From Buxus sempervirens (taxonomy: Eukaryota > Streptophyta > Magnoliopsida > Buxales > Buxaceae): a stretch of 64,000 bases of DNA. This document shows positions 12,901 through 23,600 of this stretch, piece by piece (the first letter of the stretch is position 1; every line of letters begins with the position of its first letter). The translations under genes were made by a program, and so were the position numbers. The stretch covers positions 33,687,520 to 33,751,519 of the forward strand of contig OX387192.1 of assembly GCA_947561395.2 (NCBI GenBank), read 5' to 3'. The notes below the pieces were generated by a model. It did not search any database and was not told the origin of the DNA. It saw only the letters and a program-made list of their open reading frames with translations.

Positions 12901-13173
12901 AGCAGCATTGAAAGAAGTAAAAATGAGATCCCACAGGAGTGGCAATATATATACGAACTTGTCAATATTTACAAGCAAACATCTTTACACAAATAATCCG
13001 GATTAATAAAAATGGAAAACAAAACATAAAGCGAACCTTGAAGGAGACACAACCAACTCATGTCTCGCCGGAACATTTTCTCCGCCTGTAGAAGAAGAGG
13101 AAGACGATGATGACGAAGGAGATTGAGATAGAACCTTTTCCTTGAATTCCTGAAGCAATGTAACCCATTTCAT
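942..13173 (-). CDS. SPI: SPIRRIG-like BEACH-domain protein, N-terminal 306 codons (partial at left edge)
   Basis: Eight coding exons on the minus strand: 13173-13037, 10388-10319, 10202-10117, 8246-8114, 8021-7965, 7004-6828, 1267-1076 and 1007-942. All have AG acceptors and GT donors and together give 918 bp in one frame. The start is set by the family's conserved MKWxTLL N-terminus (here MKWVTLLQEFKEKV); an in-frame ATG eight codons upstream (13197) is less likely. Other diagnostic pieces are 'LDFKRFWEEFRSSGSEK', 'VGRAFVTDIEKLKISSKTR', 'AVEVLVSG', 'CCLIHILNALL', 'EGSVVHIMKALASHPSAAQ' and 'ILGLLLVNDNGSTAKYI'. SPIRRIG-type proteins are about 3,600 aa, with armadillo-like repeats, a concanavalin-like fold, PH-BEACH and WD40. 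They act in endosomal trafficking, mRNA-body function, and trichome and root-hair shape. Only the leading helical region is here; the rest continues left of base 1. SPI and its close paralogue cannot be told apart from this part. Confidence 0.93.
2822..2855. repeat. Perfect 15-bp inverted repeat with 4-base loop
   Basis: The arms TACTGTGTTAACTGA (2822-2836) and its exact reverse complement (2841-2855) are separated by GCTC. It lies in SPI intron 6. It could be the end or centre of a decayed transposon; no product is implied. Confidence 0.85.
3209..3231 (+). repeat. Homopolymer run of 23 C
   Basis: An uninterrupted run of C in SPI intron 6, unusual in this AT-rich DNA. It is a likely spot for sequencing or assembly length error. 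It is followed within 300 bp by CTT-rich microsatellite-like sequence (about 3425-3520). Confidence 0.9.
4403..4418 (+). repeat. Target-site duplication, left copy (SPI-intron LINE)
   Basis: AAAAGCTACATACAAA, repeated exactly at 6399-6414 immediately after the LINE poly-A tract. This length is typical for LINE target-primed insertion. Confidence 0.9.
4419..6398 (+). mobile_element. 5'-truncated LINE with RNase H, inserted antisense in SPI intron 6
   Basis: It begins inside the reverse-transcriptase gene at the 'YLGLPLGG' motif (about 4434-4457) and runs through the RT thumb ('FLWEGGG'), the zf-RVT region ('AFVWTSLLYK', 'ETVDHLFIHCVF') and a terminal RNase H domain (about 5870-6270). Acidic RNase H positions remain visible in FDGSS, RAELMAL, VERDAAN and RDANDIADSLAK. 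Reading is broken by a stop at about 4810-4812 and by frame changes at about 5030-5330; the last frame is open from 5330 to 6307. It ends in a poly-A tract at 6390-6402. Flanking 16-bp copies of AAAAGCTACATACAAA (4403-4418 and 6399-6414) are the target-site duplication. Confidence 0.92.
6399..6414 (+). repeat. Target-site duplication, right copy (SPI-intron LINE)
   Basis: Exact repeat of 4403-4418. Its first As merge with the poly-A tail, so the boundary is uncertain by a few bases. Confidence 0.9.
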
Positions 13174-13267
13174 TTTTCTCCGGGAAGACCGAAACATTTG
13201 TCATCCACAGAGGCTTCTCCTCCCGTCGTCCATCCAGCCGAGATCGGAACCTTCTAAGATGAATCAC
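13058..13267 (-). promoter_or_regulatory. Possible upstream ORF overlapping the SPI start codon
   Basis: An ATG at 13267-13265 on the minus strand opens a 69-codon frame that runs across the SPI start (13173) in another frame and ends at 13058. If transcription starts upstream of 13267, this overlapping uORF would be expected to lower translation of SPI. No transcript evidence is available here. Confidence 0.35.
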
Positions 13268-13690
13268 AGGGATCTATTCCCTCACAGGAACATCCTCCCA
13301 TCCAAAACGATCACTCCACCCAAAAAAAATTAAAAAAAAAATCAAATAAAATAAAACCGGCCAAAATATCAATAAATCCTGATCGGAACCTGTTTCAACT
13401 GACAGATCGAAGTGCGAGACCGATCGAGGATTCAATCAACAGGATCTAATTTTTTGCTTTTCGTTTTCTTGTTCTGGTTTTCGTTCGTGAACTTTCGCTG
13501 CTGCTCTCTCTTTCTCTTTTGTTCAGCTGAAAACTTCTTTTTTTCTTTTTTACCTTTTTGCCCTAAAAGGGGCTGCTAAGAAATCGCGACTTCCGTTGAG
13601 AAAGAAAGGCGACGAAGAGCTTCTCCGCCTGTTTTCGGACGGCCTCTCCGCTCCTTGTTTCGCGCTTCTATATCTCCTCTGAACTCCTGC

Positions 13691-13731
13691 GCCACGTCAC
13701 CTGGTCCACGTCACGTAAACTCTCCACGTGG
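13691..13731. promoter_or_regulatory. Cluster of ACGT-core elements including a G-box, upstream of SPI
   Basis: Within 41 bases there are GCCACGTCAC (13691-13700), CCACGTCACG (from about 13706) and the palindromic G-box CCACGTGG (13724-13731). They lie about 520-560 bp upstream of the SPI ATG. ACGT cores bind bZIP and bHLH factors such as ABRE- and G-box-binding proteins. The role here is inferred from motif and position only. Confidence 0.5.
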
Positions 13732-15534
13732 CAACTCACGATCGAGAGACCGGACGTGAGGACCTCTTCTAGTTTTCTCCCTTCTTTCTGCCTGGTTTTG
13801 TCTGTGATGGAAGTTAATGAGAACTTAACAGTTTAAACACGCGCTATCTGTCCAGCTGTCGTACTTGCCGTGTTTCTCCGAATATTTTTAATATTATTAC
13901 TTTAGCCCTTGGCCTTTCTATAATGACAAAATAAGGAATCTCTGAATCTATTAAATTATTAATTTGATCCAAAGTTTTTATCGTGTGACAAAATAGGGAA
14001 TTTTTTGAGGAAAGTTATAGAATATTTTTTTTTATGGGATAAACTAGAAATACTTCCCTTGAGATTTTCAAAATTTATAGATACCTTCTCTTTCACATTC
14101 ATTTGTAGCCATTAGTTGAAATACTAACTTACAAAAAGGAAACTACTCCAAATGTAATGAAATTCGTTATTCACTAAGCAAGGCTAGTTTAACTTAATGA
14201 AAAGGAGATAATTGTTATAATCAACAAAATCTAAAGTTTGCTTAGTGCAATTTTCAACAGTGCTGGGAGAATTCGTCAAGGCAGATTCATCTCAGCCATC
14301 CAAAATTAGACAATGCCTTTATCAAATTTTAACTTTGGACACCAATTAATGAAGCATAAAAATCAATCAATATCAGACAATACATGGCCGTACATCTATA
14401 TGATTATATAAAGATAACTTTTGTAGACTCTATCTTGACAATCATTTTCTTAAAAACCCATTTAATAACTTTTACAGATTCTAGCTTGACAATCGTTTCT
14501 TAATAAACCATTTAAAACTTGAATGTCTCCCATATCCCCTTGATAACTACCCCACCTTGGTTGTTGTGCTTAATTGAAATTATATGTATTACATAGATAA
14601 TATATTTTATATGCAAAATTTATGATGACCTACTCCATTGGCCGGTTTTTATGACTTCTATAGGATCAAGGCATGCATGGTTCACCAAAACCATTTTGAT
14701 CCCATAATAAAAAATAATGTTCTATTATTTACCTTTATTGATGTTGGATGCTATGCATGTGCATGAGCTTTTATTAACAAATTGTGATATTTTGAATTTT
14801 ATATATAACAAGAATATTTCCAATCTATATACACAAAAAAATGTAGCCAATTCCACTCAAAATTTTGATGAAATTTGAAAATAAATCTATATAGAGAGAG
14901 AGGGTTGGCTGGTTCAAAGTTCAATTAATGGATTAGGGGTATCCACATCTTACCTAAATAAAAAATAGCCAAATCACCTAATGCAAATGCAAGCATCATA
15001 AAAGATAAGCCACTTGCAAGCTTATTTAATCAGTTGTTTGGAACTTTAACACATTTCCGTTTTGATAATAAACCTTAACAAGGCAGATTAGGTCAACCTA
15101 CGACATCGTGTTTTACTTTTCTTTACAGTTAAGTGAATGAATTGATAAGCCTAAGCCTCTTTAGCTTGGAAAGTTTCAACATAAAGACTAGTATGAAGGA
15201 GTACCGGATTACGACCTAATCTCAATGAATTTTAGGATATAAGGTCCCTTTCATGATCAAGTTTCATTGATACTATTTGCTTTTGGATGAAGAGATCACG
15301 ACTTGTATTAGTAGTTTGATATGGAGTCATGGACTGAGCCAAACAAAGATTTCCAACAATCAGATTGATGCCTTCAAGTCAAGCATGCTAGCCATGTTTT
15401 GCCACCTGATCTTGGGAAAAGACAAGCAAAGAATTAGAATCGTGGAGGGAAGCAATGTCTTCTACTGATTTATATTTGCATGATCACATCATTTTGTTTA
15501 TCGGGGGTTGTTTCTTCTAGGTGAATTTGGAATT

Positions 15535-15765
15535 CGGTGGCAGAACCACCTTAGAGCTAGAGGGGGCAATTGCCACCCCCCTAAAATTTTATTTTTTAAT
15601 TTAAAATATATTTTTTCCTATATGTTTTAATTGAAATTTATGTTTTGCCCCCTCTAAAACTTCTGGTTTGCCCCCCTAACTCATTAAAATTTCTATATTT
15701 CATGAGAAGTGTTAATTGAAATTTTTTTTTGTCCCCTCAGATTTGGAGTCTTGGTTCCGCCACTG
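15535..15765. mobile_element. MITE-like element with GTGGCGGAACCA terminal inverted repeats
   Basis: The left end CGGTGGCAGAACCA (15535-15548) is an imperfect inverted match to the right end TGGTTCCGCCACTG (15752-15765). The inside is AT-rich with CCCCCT and AGGGGG stretches. The flanks both carry ATTTGGA, but the left copy sits a few bases off the end, so the target duplication is not certain. No coding capacity. An hAT-like origin is a guess from the end sequence. Confidence 0.6.
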
Positions 15766-16638
15766 ATTTGGATCTTGGAGATTGAAAATTATGTGTAAGA
15801 GAGATTCTCCATAAAAAAAAAATTTATGGGATTTGATGAATTTTATATGATCAAGTGACAAGTCCTATCTATTTTAGTTTCAAATCCATTCCGAAGCAAA
15901 ATAAAATATTCAAGTACATGCAGAGCAGATTGGGGTTGAATATTAACAAGCAAATCAAGATTGGACATTTATTTTATTATGGTATAGATCGTGTCCTTTC
16001 ATGGGCTTAATATACCACCTCAAACTTTTTTTATTCACAAAAAGAAATAAATATAAATATCCCTGAAAGGGCAAGAATTATGGCACTATTTGTTCCACAG
16101 ACACGATCAGTGTGACCTTACATTGATGATGAGGGTGCTTTCCTTTTTTTTTTTTTTTTGTTTTCTTGGTAGAAAGAAATCACATATAGATAGCTTAGAA
16201 ATCTTCATAAAATCTTATATGAGTAAATCTAATGTTGTCTTCCCTCAAAACATCAACAAATTTTGTTGGAAGTTTATATTTCCAAAAGCATGGGTAATAG
16301 TTTAATGCAAAATTTTCAAGTCGGTTTGCAACTCTGTTTGCATCTCCATAGATTCTTCTCTCAAAGACTAATGAGAAGGTTTTGATCATGGACTGTGCCT
16401 TTTTAATAATTTCCCTAATACGCCGAAGAGGTTTATTGTGCTCGAGAAGAGAATTAAAAGCAAGAGCTAAGTTGCTTCATTACCAAAAAAAAAAGAGCTA
16501 AGTTGCTTTGTATATGGAGTTTTTGAATTTCTAAGTTTTTTATTTTTTTGCCAATTTGTCTCCTAATAAGGAAGGATGTATATGCAGTTGTAGCTTCATA
16601 CGTATTCTGTAGGGTGAGAATCACCTTAAAGAAAGCAA

Positions 16639-17102
16639 CCTAGTCCATACTAGAACAAGAAATGGGTCAGATATTTATTCGAATACAGATGTCAAATTCG
16701 GATTCAACCCAATTTAGATTTGAATTCAAATCTGCCTACATCCAATCTAAATAGGATCCGAATCGAAATCAATATATACTATAGAGACAGGGTACATCGT
16801 TTGTAAACTTTGTATAAATCATAGTTAAACCATCATTACTCATGTCTTGCTTTAATATTTTTATGGCTCATTAGTTTTGATGTTAAAATTTGATTTAATA
16901 GTTAAAATTGATTTTTGAGTTTTAGGTTCAAATTGGATCAAATTCGGATTTCAGTTATTTGTTCGAAGATGCTGTATATGAATTCAGTTTCAAATTAGAA
17001 TTCAGGTATAAAAGATCCATCGTATTTCGAATCGAATTAGGATATCGTTTTTTTTTTTTTGGTTCAAATTCTCATTCCGTATTTGACAACCCTAGTCCAT
17101 AC
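16639..17102. repeat. AT-rich repeat bounded by a 12-bp direct repeat
   Basis: CCTAGTCCATAC occurs at 16639-16650 and again at 17091-17102. The 440 bp between is rich in 'AAATTCGGATT'-type repeats on both strands. The direct repeat looks like a target-site duplication around a decayed non-coding element whose class I cannot assign. Confidence 0.4.
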
Positions 17103-19570
17103 CTGAGTCCAAGTTCACAGATTTATCAAATTTGATGTTTTTTTACAAAACAGGTACTACCTTTGTTTATTTTACATTTTCAGGAACCAGCATGTATTAT
17201 TTTTTTAAATCATATGTCATTATTTTTCTTGGATTCACGTGGACTAAAATAAAATAGAAAACATTTAAGAGCATATTGTCTGCACAATCAACGGTTGGTG
17301 ATCATCACTGACTTTGTTCTCTATTTCGGGATTTTGGATCTGTGGATTATGTTCTAGCAGATGATAAATCAAAAGTGTTTTAACCCAATTTAAATAAAAA
17401 GGAAGAAAAGAGAGGACATAGACTCATTGAGGCCATGAGCAAACGCGTTTTCCGCTAATCTCGTTGCCGATTCGAGAAAAAAACCCAAAAGGGCAGAGAT
17501 GGACAAAAACCGGAAAGATAAAGAGGTTTTATCGCTTCTCTGGTGAGTAATGGGCCCCAAAAGTTTGATTTTTTGAACGTTAAAGGGCGCGGGAGCTGCC
17601 GAATAAATGTCGACGCAGGGAGCGCTTTTTCTGACTCTTTTTGGAACGCTTCAATATAACGGCAATTTTAAACCTAAAAAAGAATAGAATTTGCAGCCGT
17701 GTCACACCAGATTTGGCGGATCGTGAGATATTGAGATTTTCTGCCACCTAACAAGGATCTTGAATATAGGCCATATGGCCAGTTGTAGACTATCTTAAAC
17801 ATTAAACTTTTTTGTTACTCATTTACCCCTGCTTTCTAGTCAACCAACCAATGAGGCTTAGCTCAAGCTCATCCTTACGTCGCAGTTACCCTAGCTTGAA
17901 CTTAATAATTAGATTCATGAAGTAATCCCGAGTTCACAAAAATTTCATCTAGTTAACAAGTCTAAAGTTGAGCTTAGATTTATTCCGCTCGATTAAAGTT
18001 CAACTCAATTAACTATTATATAAAATTTCATCGCATTCCCGAATCTCCTCAGTTGCCTTTATATATATTAGTATAGATTTATAATCTTATGTTACTTATA
18101 AGATAAAAAATATTCATTACGTTCTAAAATAAAATATTAAAATTTGTAATTTTTAATTATTTTTGAATTTTATATATTGTAAATCAACAAATAACATATC
18201 TTAGTTCTTGGAGATTAGTTATAATTGGATTGAACCAAGTTTTAACGAACCTAACGACCCGAAGTTATCTTAGTCAGCTGAGCCTAAGAATTCCAGTCAT
18301 GTGACACCATTTTTCCAACTTTGGCGGGTCTCATCATTCTAGTAAGTTTACCGAAACGGTGGCTTCATATTATCTTATAATTTTTTGCGCTTTCAAACTC
18401 TTGTTTCTGGGGATCACGCGGTTTGACTAAGCGTGCCTACTGACCATACAAAACAATGGAGGAAAAGAAAATGTTAGTATATCGTAGAAAGCGTTTCACC
18501 TGGAGCCATTCAGTGGTGCCAGCGTAGAACGCACAGATGGATGGGGGTCCCACACATTCAAAATTCCATCCCAGCCACCGAATTTTGGCTCTAGAGAAAA
18601 TGCTTTCCATATTATCTTAAGACCATACATGTGACAAAAACAATTTTCCAGGCAGAAACTTTTACTTTCGAAATCATTGACATAGGATCAAATCACTGAG
18701 ATCGGGGAGACAAGAGGAAGATAAGTTAGGACCTGTAAACACAGAACACCTTTCAAACTGCATGAAGAAATTACCAATGGGTCCCTCTGTTGGTTTATTC
18801 AACCCTAGTTTTGGGTCGGTTCGCATTAGGATCTTGCGACTTTCGTTTCAGCTTGAGACACAACGGCTCTGCTTCAAAAGACAGGAACCGAATGAGTCAT
18901 TAAGAAGTGTTCCAACAGGTAACTGGTACCGTCTCTGAGTCATTATCTCTCTTCCTTTAATGAGAAAAAGTCGTCTAGAAGCAATCGTCCGTATTAAGTC
19001 AAGTTTACCAGCTTGTTCCAAGTCTGGAGGCTACAAGTTTCCTCTTCGTTTTTTCCTTTTTTGGGCAAGAGATGTATGACGCTTGACCAAACTTCTAATT
19101 CTCTGGTTTGAACCTCTCAACTTCAGGAATTGAGATGGGGGAAGTAGCTTCATTTGCCCATATAAGGTCCATCAAAGAAATAACGAGTAGTTCAAAATTT
19201 AAGTCATTCAAGTAACATGACTAAACAACCTTCGACAAGCAATGCAGTAGAACACAAGCAAATGGAAGTGGAGAGAAGAAAATAATACCACAATCAAGCT
19301 CAAGAACTTTGATACACATGCAGGATACAGTCTGAACAAAATAGAATATCCGATCTCTTTCACAAGCCATATGAAAATACTTTAAATGATCTACAAATCA
19401 AATCAGGTGTGTGCCTGGAGAATAATAATTATTTGATATAACATTTATTAAAGCTAGGGCCGCCATTGAATATATACATATGTACATCAATATGGAAGAT
19501 GGTCTAGACTCAGTGGTCAAAGGTTATTGTTCTCGGCATATATCACCTCAAATTTACTGAATTCATTAAA

Positions 19571-20679
19571 AATATGTTCTTTTACCACACAGGACCCAAG
19601 AAAACCATGAATCAATGCGGGTTCACAGGATCATGGTGTAACAGTAAAACAATATTTGCGCAGAGTAAGACAAGTAAACAATACAACTGTAATCAGAGTG
19701 ACGGCACGAAGGGTTATGAAAAAATATGGTTAAGGTTTATGATGTCCACACCAATAGGTGTCAGCTCAATCCCATATAACAGAAACAAAGATTTGACCCA
19801 TCACATGCATAGATCAGGCCTAATTCAACTATATTAAACTAACAACACAGATAGCAGACTAAGTTCATATGACAGTACTAAAAGCCCACAAGCATATACA
19901 TCACAAAACATCACTTTCCAAATTTCACTGGCTGGATAAACAAAAGAATTGAAGTGCCCAACTGAAACATCTACATAACATCTCAGCCATGCAAAAATTT
20001 AAATCTAAAGATTTGTTTCACTCTGCATGCATATCAGCTCATCATTGGCCTCAATGAAAGGTGGATTGAAACAGTACCTCAAACTCCAGCCACCTCCCAG
20101 GTTCCAAATCAGCATGCAAACATTGTGCAATTCCGACTAGTCATCAATTAAAAAAGAGAGAGGAAACCCATACTTCTTTTGATATCTATCCGAAATGTAT
20201 TTTCTTTTACACATTCCACTTATTTGGATAATTCGTACATGACAAAAGTAGCAGATAGGAGTTGGCTAGCAGGTAATACTTGGATACTTATGGGCAAAAC
20301 TGAGAATTAAAAAAATATATAACTAACAGAGCAAATTTATTTTGGCTACATATAGGAGGCACTGGAAATTTATTTTCATACCTTACTTTCTTTGCTTTAT
20401 TTTCTACTCAGATAACAAGTACCAGTGGTTTCCATCCTTTTGTGCCAATCTCAACATTTACATCATCTCAAAAACATTAATGATTCATGGTTATCAGCAT
20501 CATAATCGTGGGCATCGTCATCAAACCATCAGTATCAGTATCCCACCACTCCCAACTCCCCATCAAAGTACATGAACAGACAACCCTCTTATCTGTGAAT
20601 GATGGGAATCTGAAAGCTGCTTCCAGATAATGCTTCTCAGATATTTTCCATCGGAATCGACAGTCCTTACATAAATAAT
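19571..20679. other. Region downstream of NTT, no supported gene
   Basis: The part next to the NTT stop (about 20300-20679) is probably the NTT 3' UTR on the minus strand. Open frames here, such as 19574-19837 and 20342-20575, are short and unrecognised. I see no RNA gene. Confidence 0.5.
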
Positions 20680-23600
20680 TCACAAAGGTTCATTGGTTGC
20701 ACCATTCTCATTAGGTGTTACATCGTCGTTTTGATTCTGTTCCTTTTCCTCGACTTCAGTATCAGGTGTTTGCTTAATAGCAGCACCTACTAGTTGCTCA
20801 ACCTGATCCTTTTGGTCAAGCTTCTTTACAGTGAGATATTGGAGCCCTCCACTAGATGATAAATCCTCCACTAATGGAACATATTTTCCTTCAATAAATC
20901 CCATTGAATTCAATGTACTGACAAAGCGGTATGTGATCCCCTGCTTGGGCTGGAGATTTCCAGCAAGCCTTGACTTTATGGCAGATAGTTTACCTTCAAT
21001 AAGTTTATCCTTGAGGTCCTTCTTTGCCATTGGAGTGAATTGTTGGTCCAATGATCTGGCGGAAGCCAACCAAGCCAGAACAATAACCAGCAATATCCCT
21101 CCAAGGTAGGGGGTAGAATTTGAAAGAGAACCAAAGGTTAAAATTAGGAATTGCTGAATTAAGGCACCACCTGATTTTCCTAAAGGATTGCAGACCACAT
21201 CAATTGCTGCTTTTCCTTTGACCTGAAAAGCAATGAAATCCAATCAATTTGATATCATGGTATAGAAAGAGTGCCACTTCTAATACCGACAAGATCTAAA
21301 GCCTTGGGATTTTGCTTGCAAATTCCACTTGGTTTTAATGCCTCTTTCAACCAAAGTTATTTGAAACTAAGCCATGATTTCCAAATTGTTAGCGATGTGT
21401 CTGGTAGAAAAAATAAGATAGATAAACACACCTTTGTTTCTTCATCCAGAGGAATGTAAGCCATCTCCTTACAGGGATCAAATAAGCTGTACTTTGCACT
21501 CTTGCTGAATATGTTCTGTAAAGCACCAACATAAACTGCAGCAAGAAGTGGAGTCAACCCAAGCTTTGCAAACACCGGAGCCAAAGGACCACTGAATAAA
21601 ACCAAGGAGAAAAATCCAACTCCCGTGACAAGTAGAACAGTGGGTGTTATAGCAGCTGCCACTCCCCAGCCAAATTTTCGGAAGATAAAACGACTTAGTA
21701 TCATCATTATGAATGTTGCTATTCCAGTAAATGTTGAGAAATCACCCATAAATGCTGAATACTCATTTGGGCTTGGAAACTGCAAATAAAATGTCATACT
21801 ATATATTAACAGTTTGCAAATTCCAAAAGTTTTTTCACTAGAAAAGGGCAACAAATACTGTTAAAGGTTAGTGACAAAACCTTACAATAATCCAACCCAA
21901 GGCACCACAAAACAAGAAACAGTTAGTAGATAAGGCTTTAGTTTACCTGAGCTTTGAGTTTGGATTTCCATGTAACTTCAACGAGGTTTATACTGATCCC
22001 ATAAGCAACTACCATAGTTGCAAGATCTCTTATGTATCTTGAAGACAATAAAAACTTCATACTTTCCATTGTTCCCATCTTTGTCTTCTCCTACAATGAT
22101 ATGATATAATGTTGAGAAATGTTAGGGAAGGAAAAACAAGGTTAAAAACTAAATGAAGATCAATACTTTTAAGAACAGAAAAAAAAAATCTTGCCTTCTT
22201 CTTCCTGCCAACTTCTGTCTTAATAAATCTGCTCATTCCCCAATAGATTGCACATATAACAAGCCCTAATGCCACTACAATGCTCAACATTCCTTTGAGA
22301 GATACAGCCCATCCATCAACTCCAGGTCCTAAATTTTTACGCAAGTTGGAGAAATATTTCACAGTTCTGCCTGAAAATACAAGAGCAACATTTGCCCCCA
22401 GCCCAAATAGTGGATAAAACTGCGAAGCTTCATCCACTGTTGTAATCTACAACACCATTAAAACTGAAAATCATTTACAGATAAACAAACTGATGTTGAA
22501 TGAAGTACAAGTGGTTGAGATAAGCATTATCTAAGTCCTGATTAACCTTGTTTACATAAGTTTGGTCATATATGGTAAAGCAAAAGGCAGTAACTGATAT
22601 TGATATTTAATGCAAATCAAAGCCTACCAACTACAAACCAGAATTCATAAAAAGGCTAGATCGTCTTTACATAACAGGGTAAAATTGAATGACCAAATAT
22701 TGGTCAGTGGCACAGTTTCATGGATCCATCACCAGAACTAGGGGTGTCAACAAGTCAGTTCTGGTTCAGCCCACATATAATTGCTTTGTGTGCTGGTATG
22801 ATATTCTTGGAAACATAACCAACTCTATGAATTCCCAACAATGACACTAAGATGACAAAATTTTGGCTTATCTAGTTTTCCAATTCAACAATCAATTTAC
22901 AATAAAAATTTCTGAAATTAGCAAAGGAAATTTATAAACAAAAGAAGAAAAATTATTTTTTCAACAACAATATTTCAAAAAGAGACTTGACATCTTGTTA
23001 GATTCTTAGGATCAAGTAATTCTTGTTTACCTCTAATATTTAAAAATTTATATTATGAGCTAGGTTCAACAATTTTATTTTAAAGGGAAAATTACACTCA
23101 TGGGCATAGACCCCTTGACATTTGTAAAAAGCCGAAAAACTCCCTTCACATATTCACAAATGGTCAAAGAGCTTCCTTCCAATGACAAAAGTTGCCTACA
23201 TCAGTCGAAAAAAATGTTTTTATACCTAAAATACCCTTTAAATTGTAGCAAAATACTTTAACATATATTAAATGACAAAATTACCCCTATCTCCAATGGA
23301 GGAATTTTATTGTTGTCAAAACTTGTTTATTTGCATTAACTCTTTAATTGATTTGGATATTTTCTGGGTTATATTAGCCCTTAAATGAATCTAATCTCAA
23401 GGGGTAGTTCAGTATTTTCAACATTCTTGTTAGACAAAAGGGGGCTTTGTGACTATTGGCATATGCGAAAGGAGTTTTCGGCAGTTTCCAAATGTTAGGA
23501 GGGGTCTATGTGCATAAAGAGGACTTAAGTGTAATAATTCCTATTTTAAATGCATAAGACGATCAGATTCTTTTAGGTACACCGTATACCGCATACCACT

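Larger units (their letters stand above)
13800..19570. other. Intergenic region without a supported gene
   Basis: AT-rich spacer between the SPI promoter side and the 3' side of NTT. The open frames are short and match nothing I recognise. It contains a MITE-like element at 15535-15765 and a repeat flanked by a 12-bp direct repeat at 16639-17102. A slightly GC-richer patch at about 17440-17700 includes GGGCCCATT-type sequence on the minus strand and could be a promoter, but no coding exon follows that I can identify. Confidence 0.6.

Noticed and set aside
17440..17700. Possible promoter and first exon of an extra gene
   Set aside because: Slightly higher GC and a GGGCCCATT-type motif, but no open frame or splice structure follows on either strand.
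20477..20683. Minus-strand frame overlapping the NTT stop
   Set aside because: It lies in the likely NTT 3' UTR, contains His/Met repeats from a CAT-rich stretch, and has no family match.
20831..21109. Plus-strand 92-codon frame
   Set aside because: Antisense shadow of NTT exon 5.
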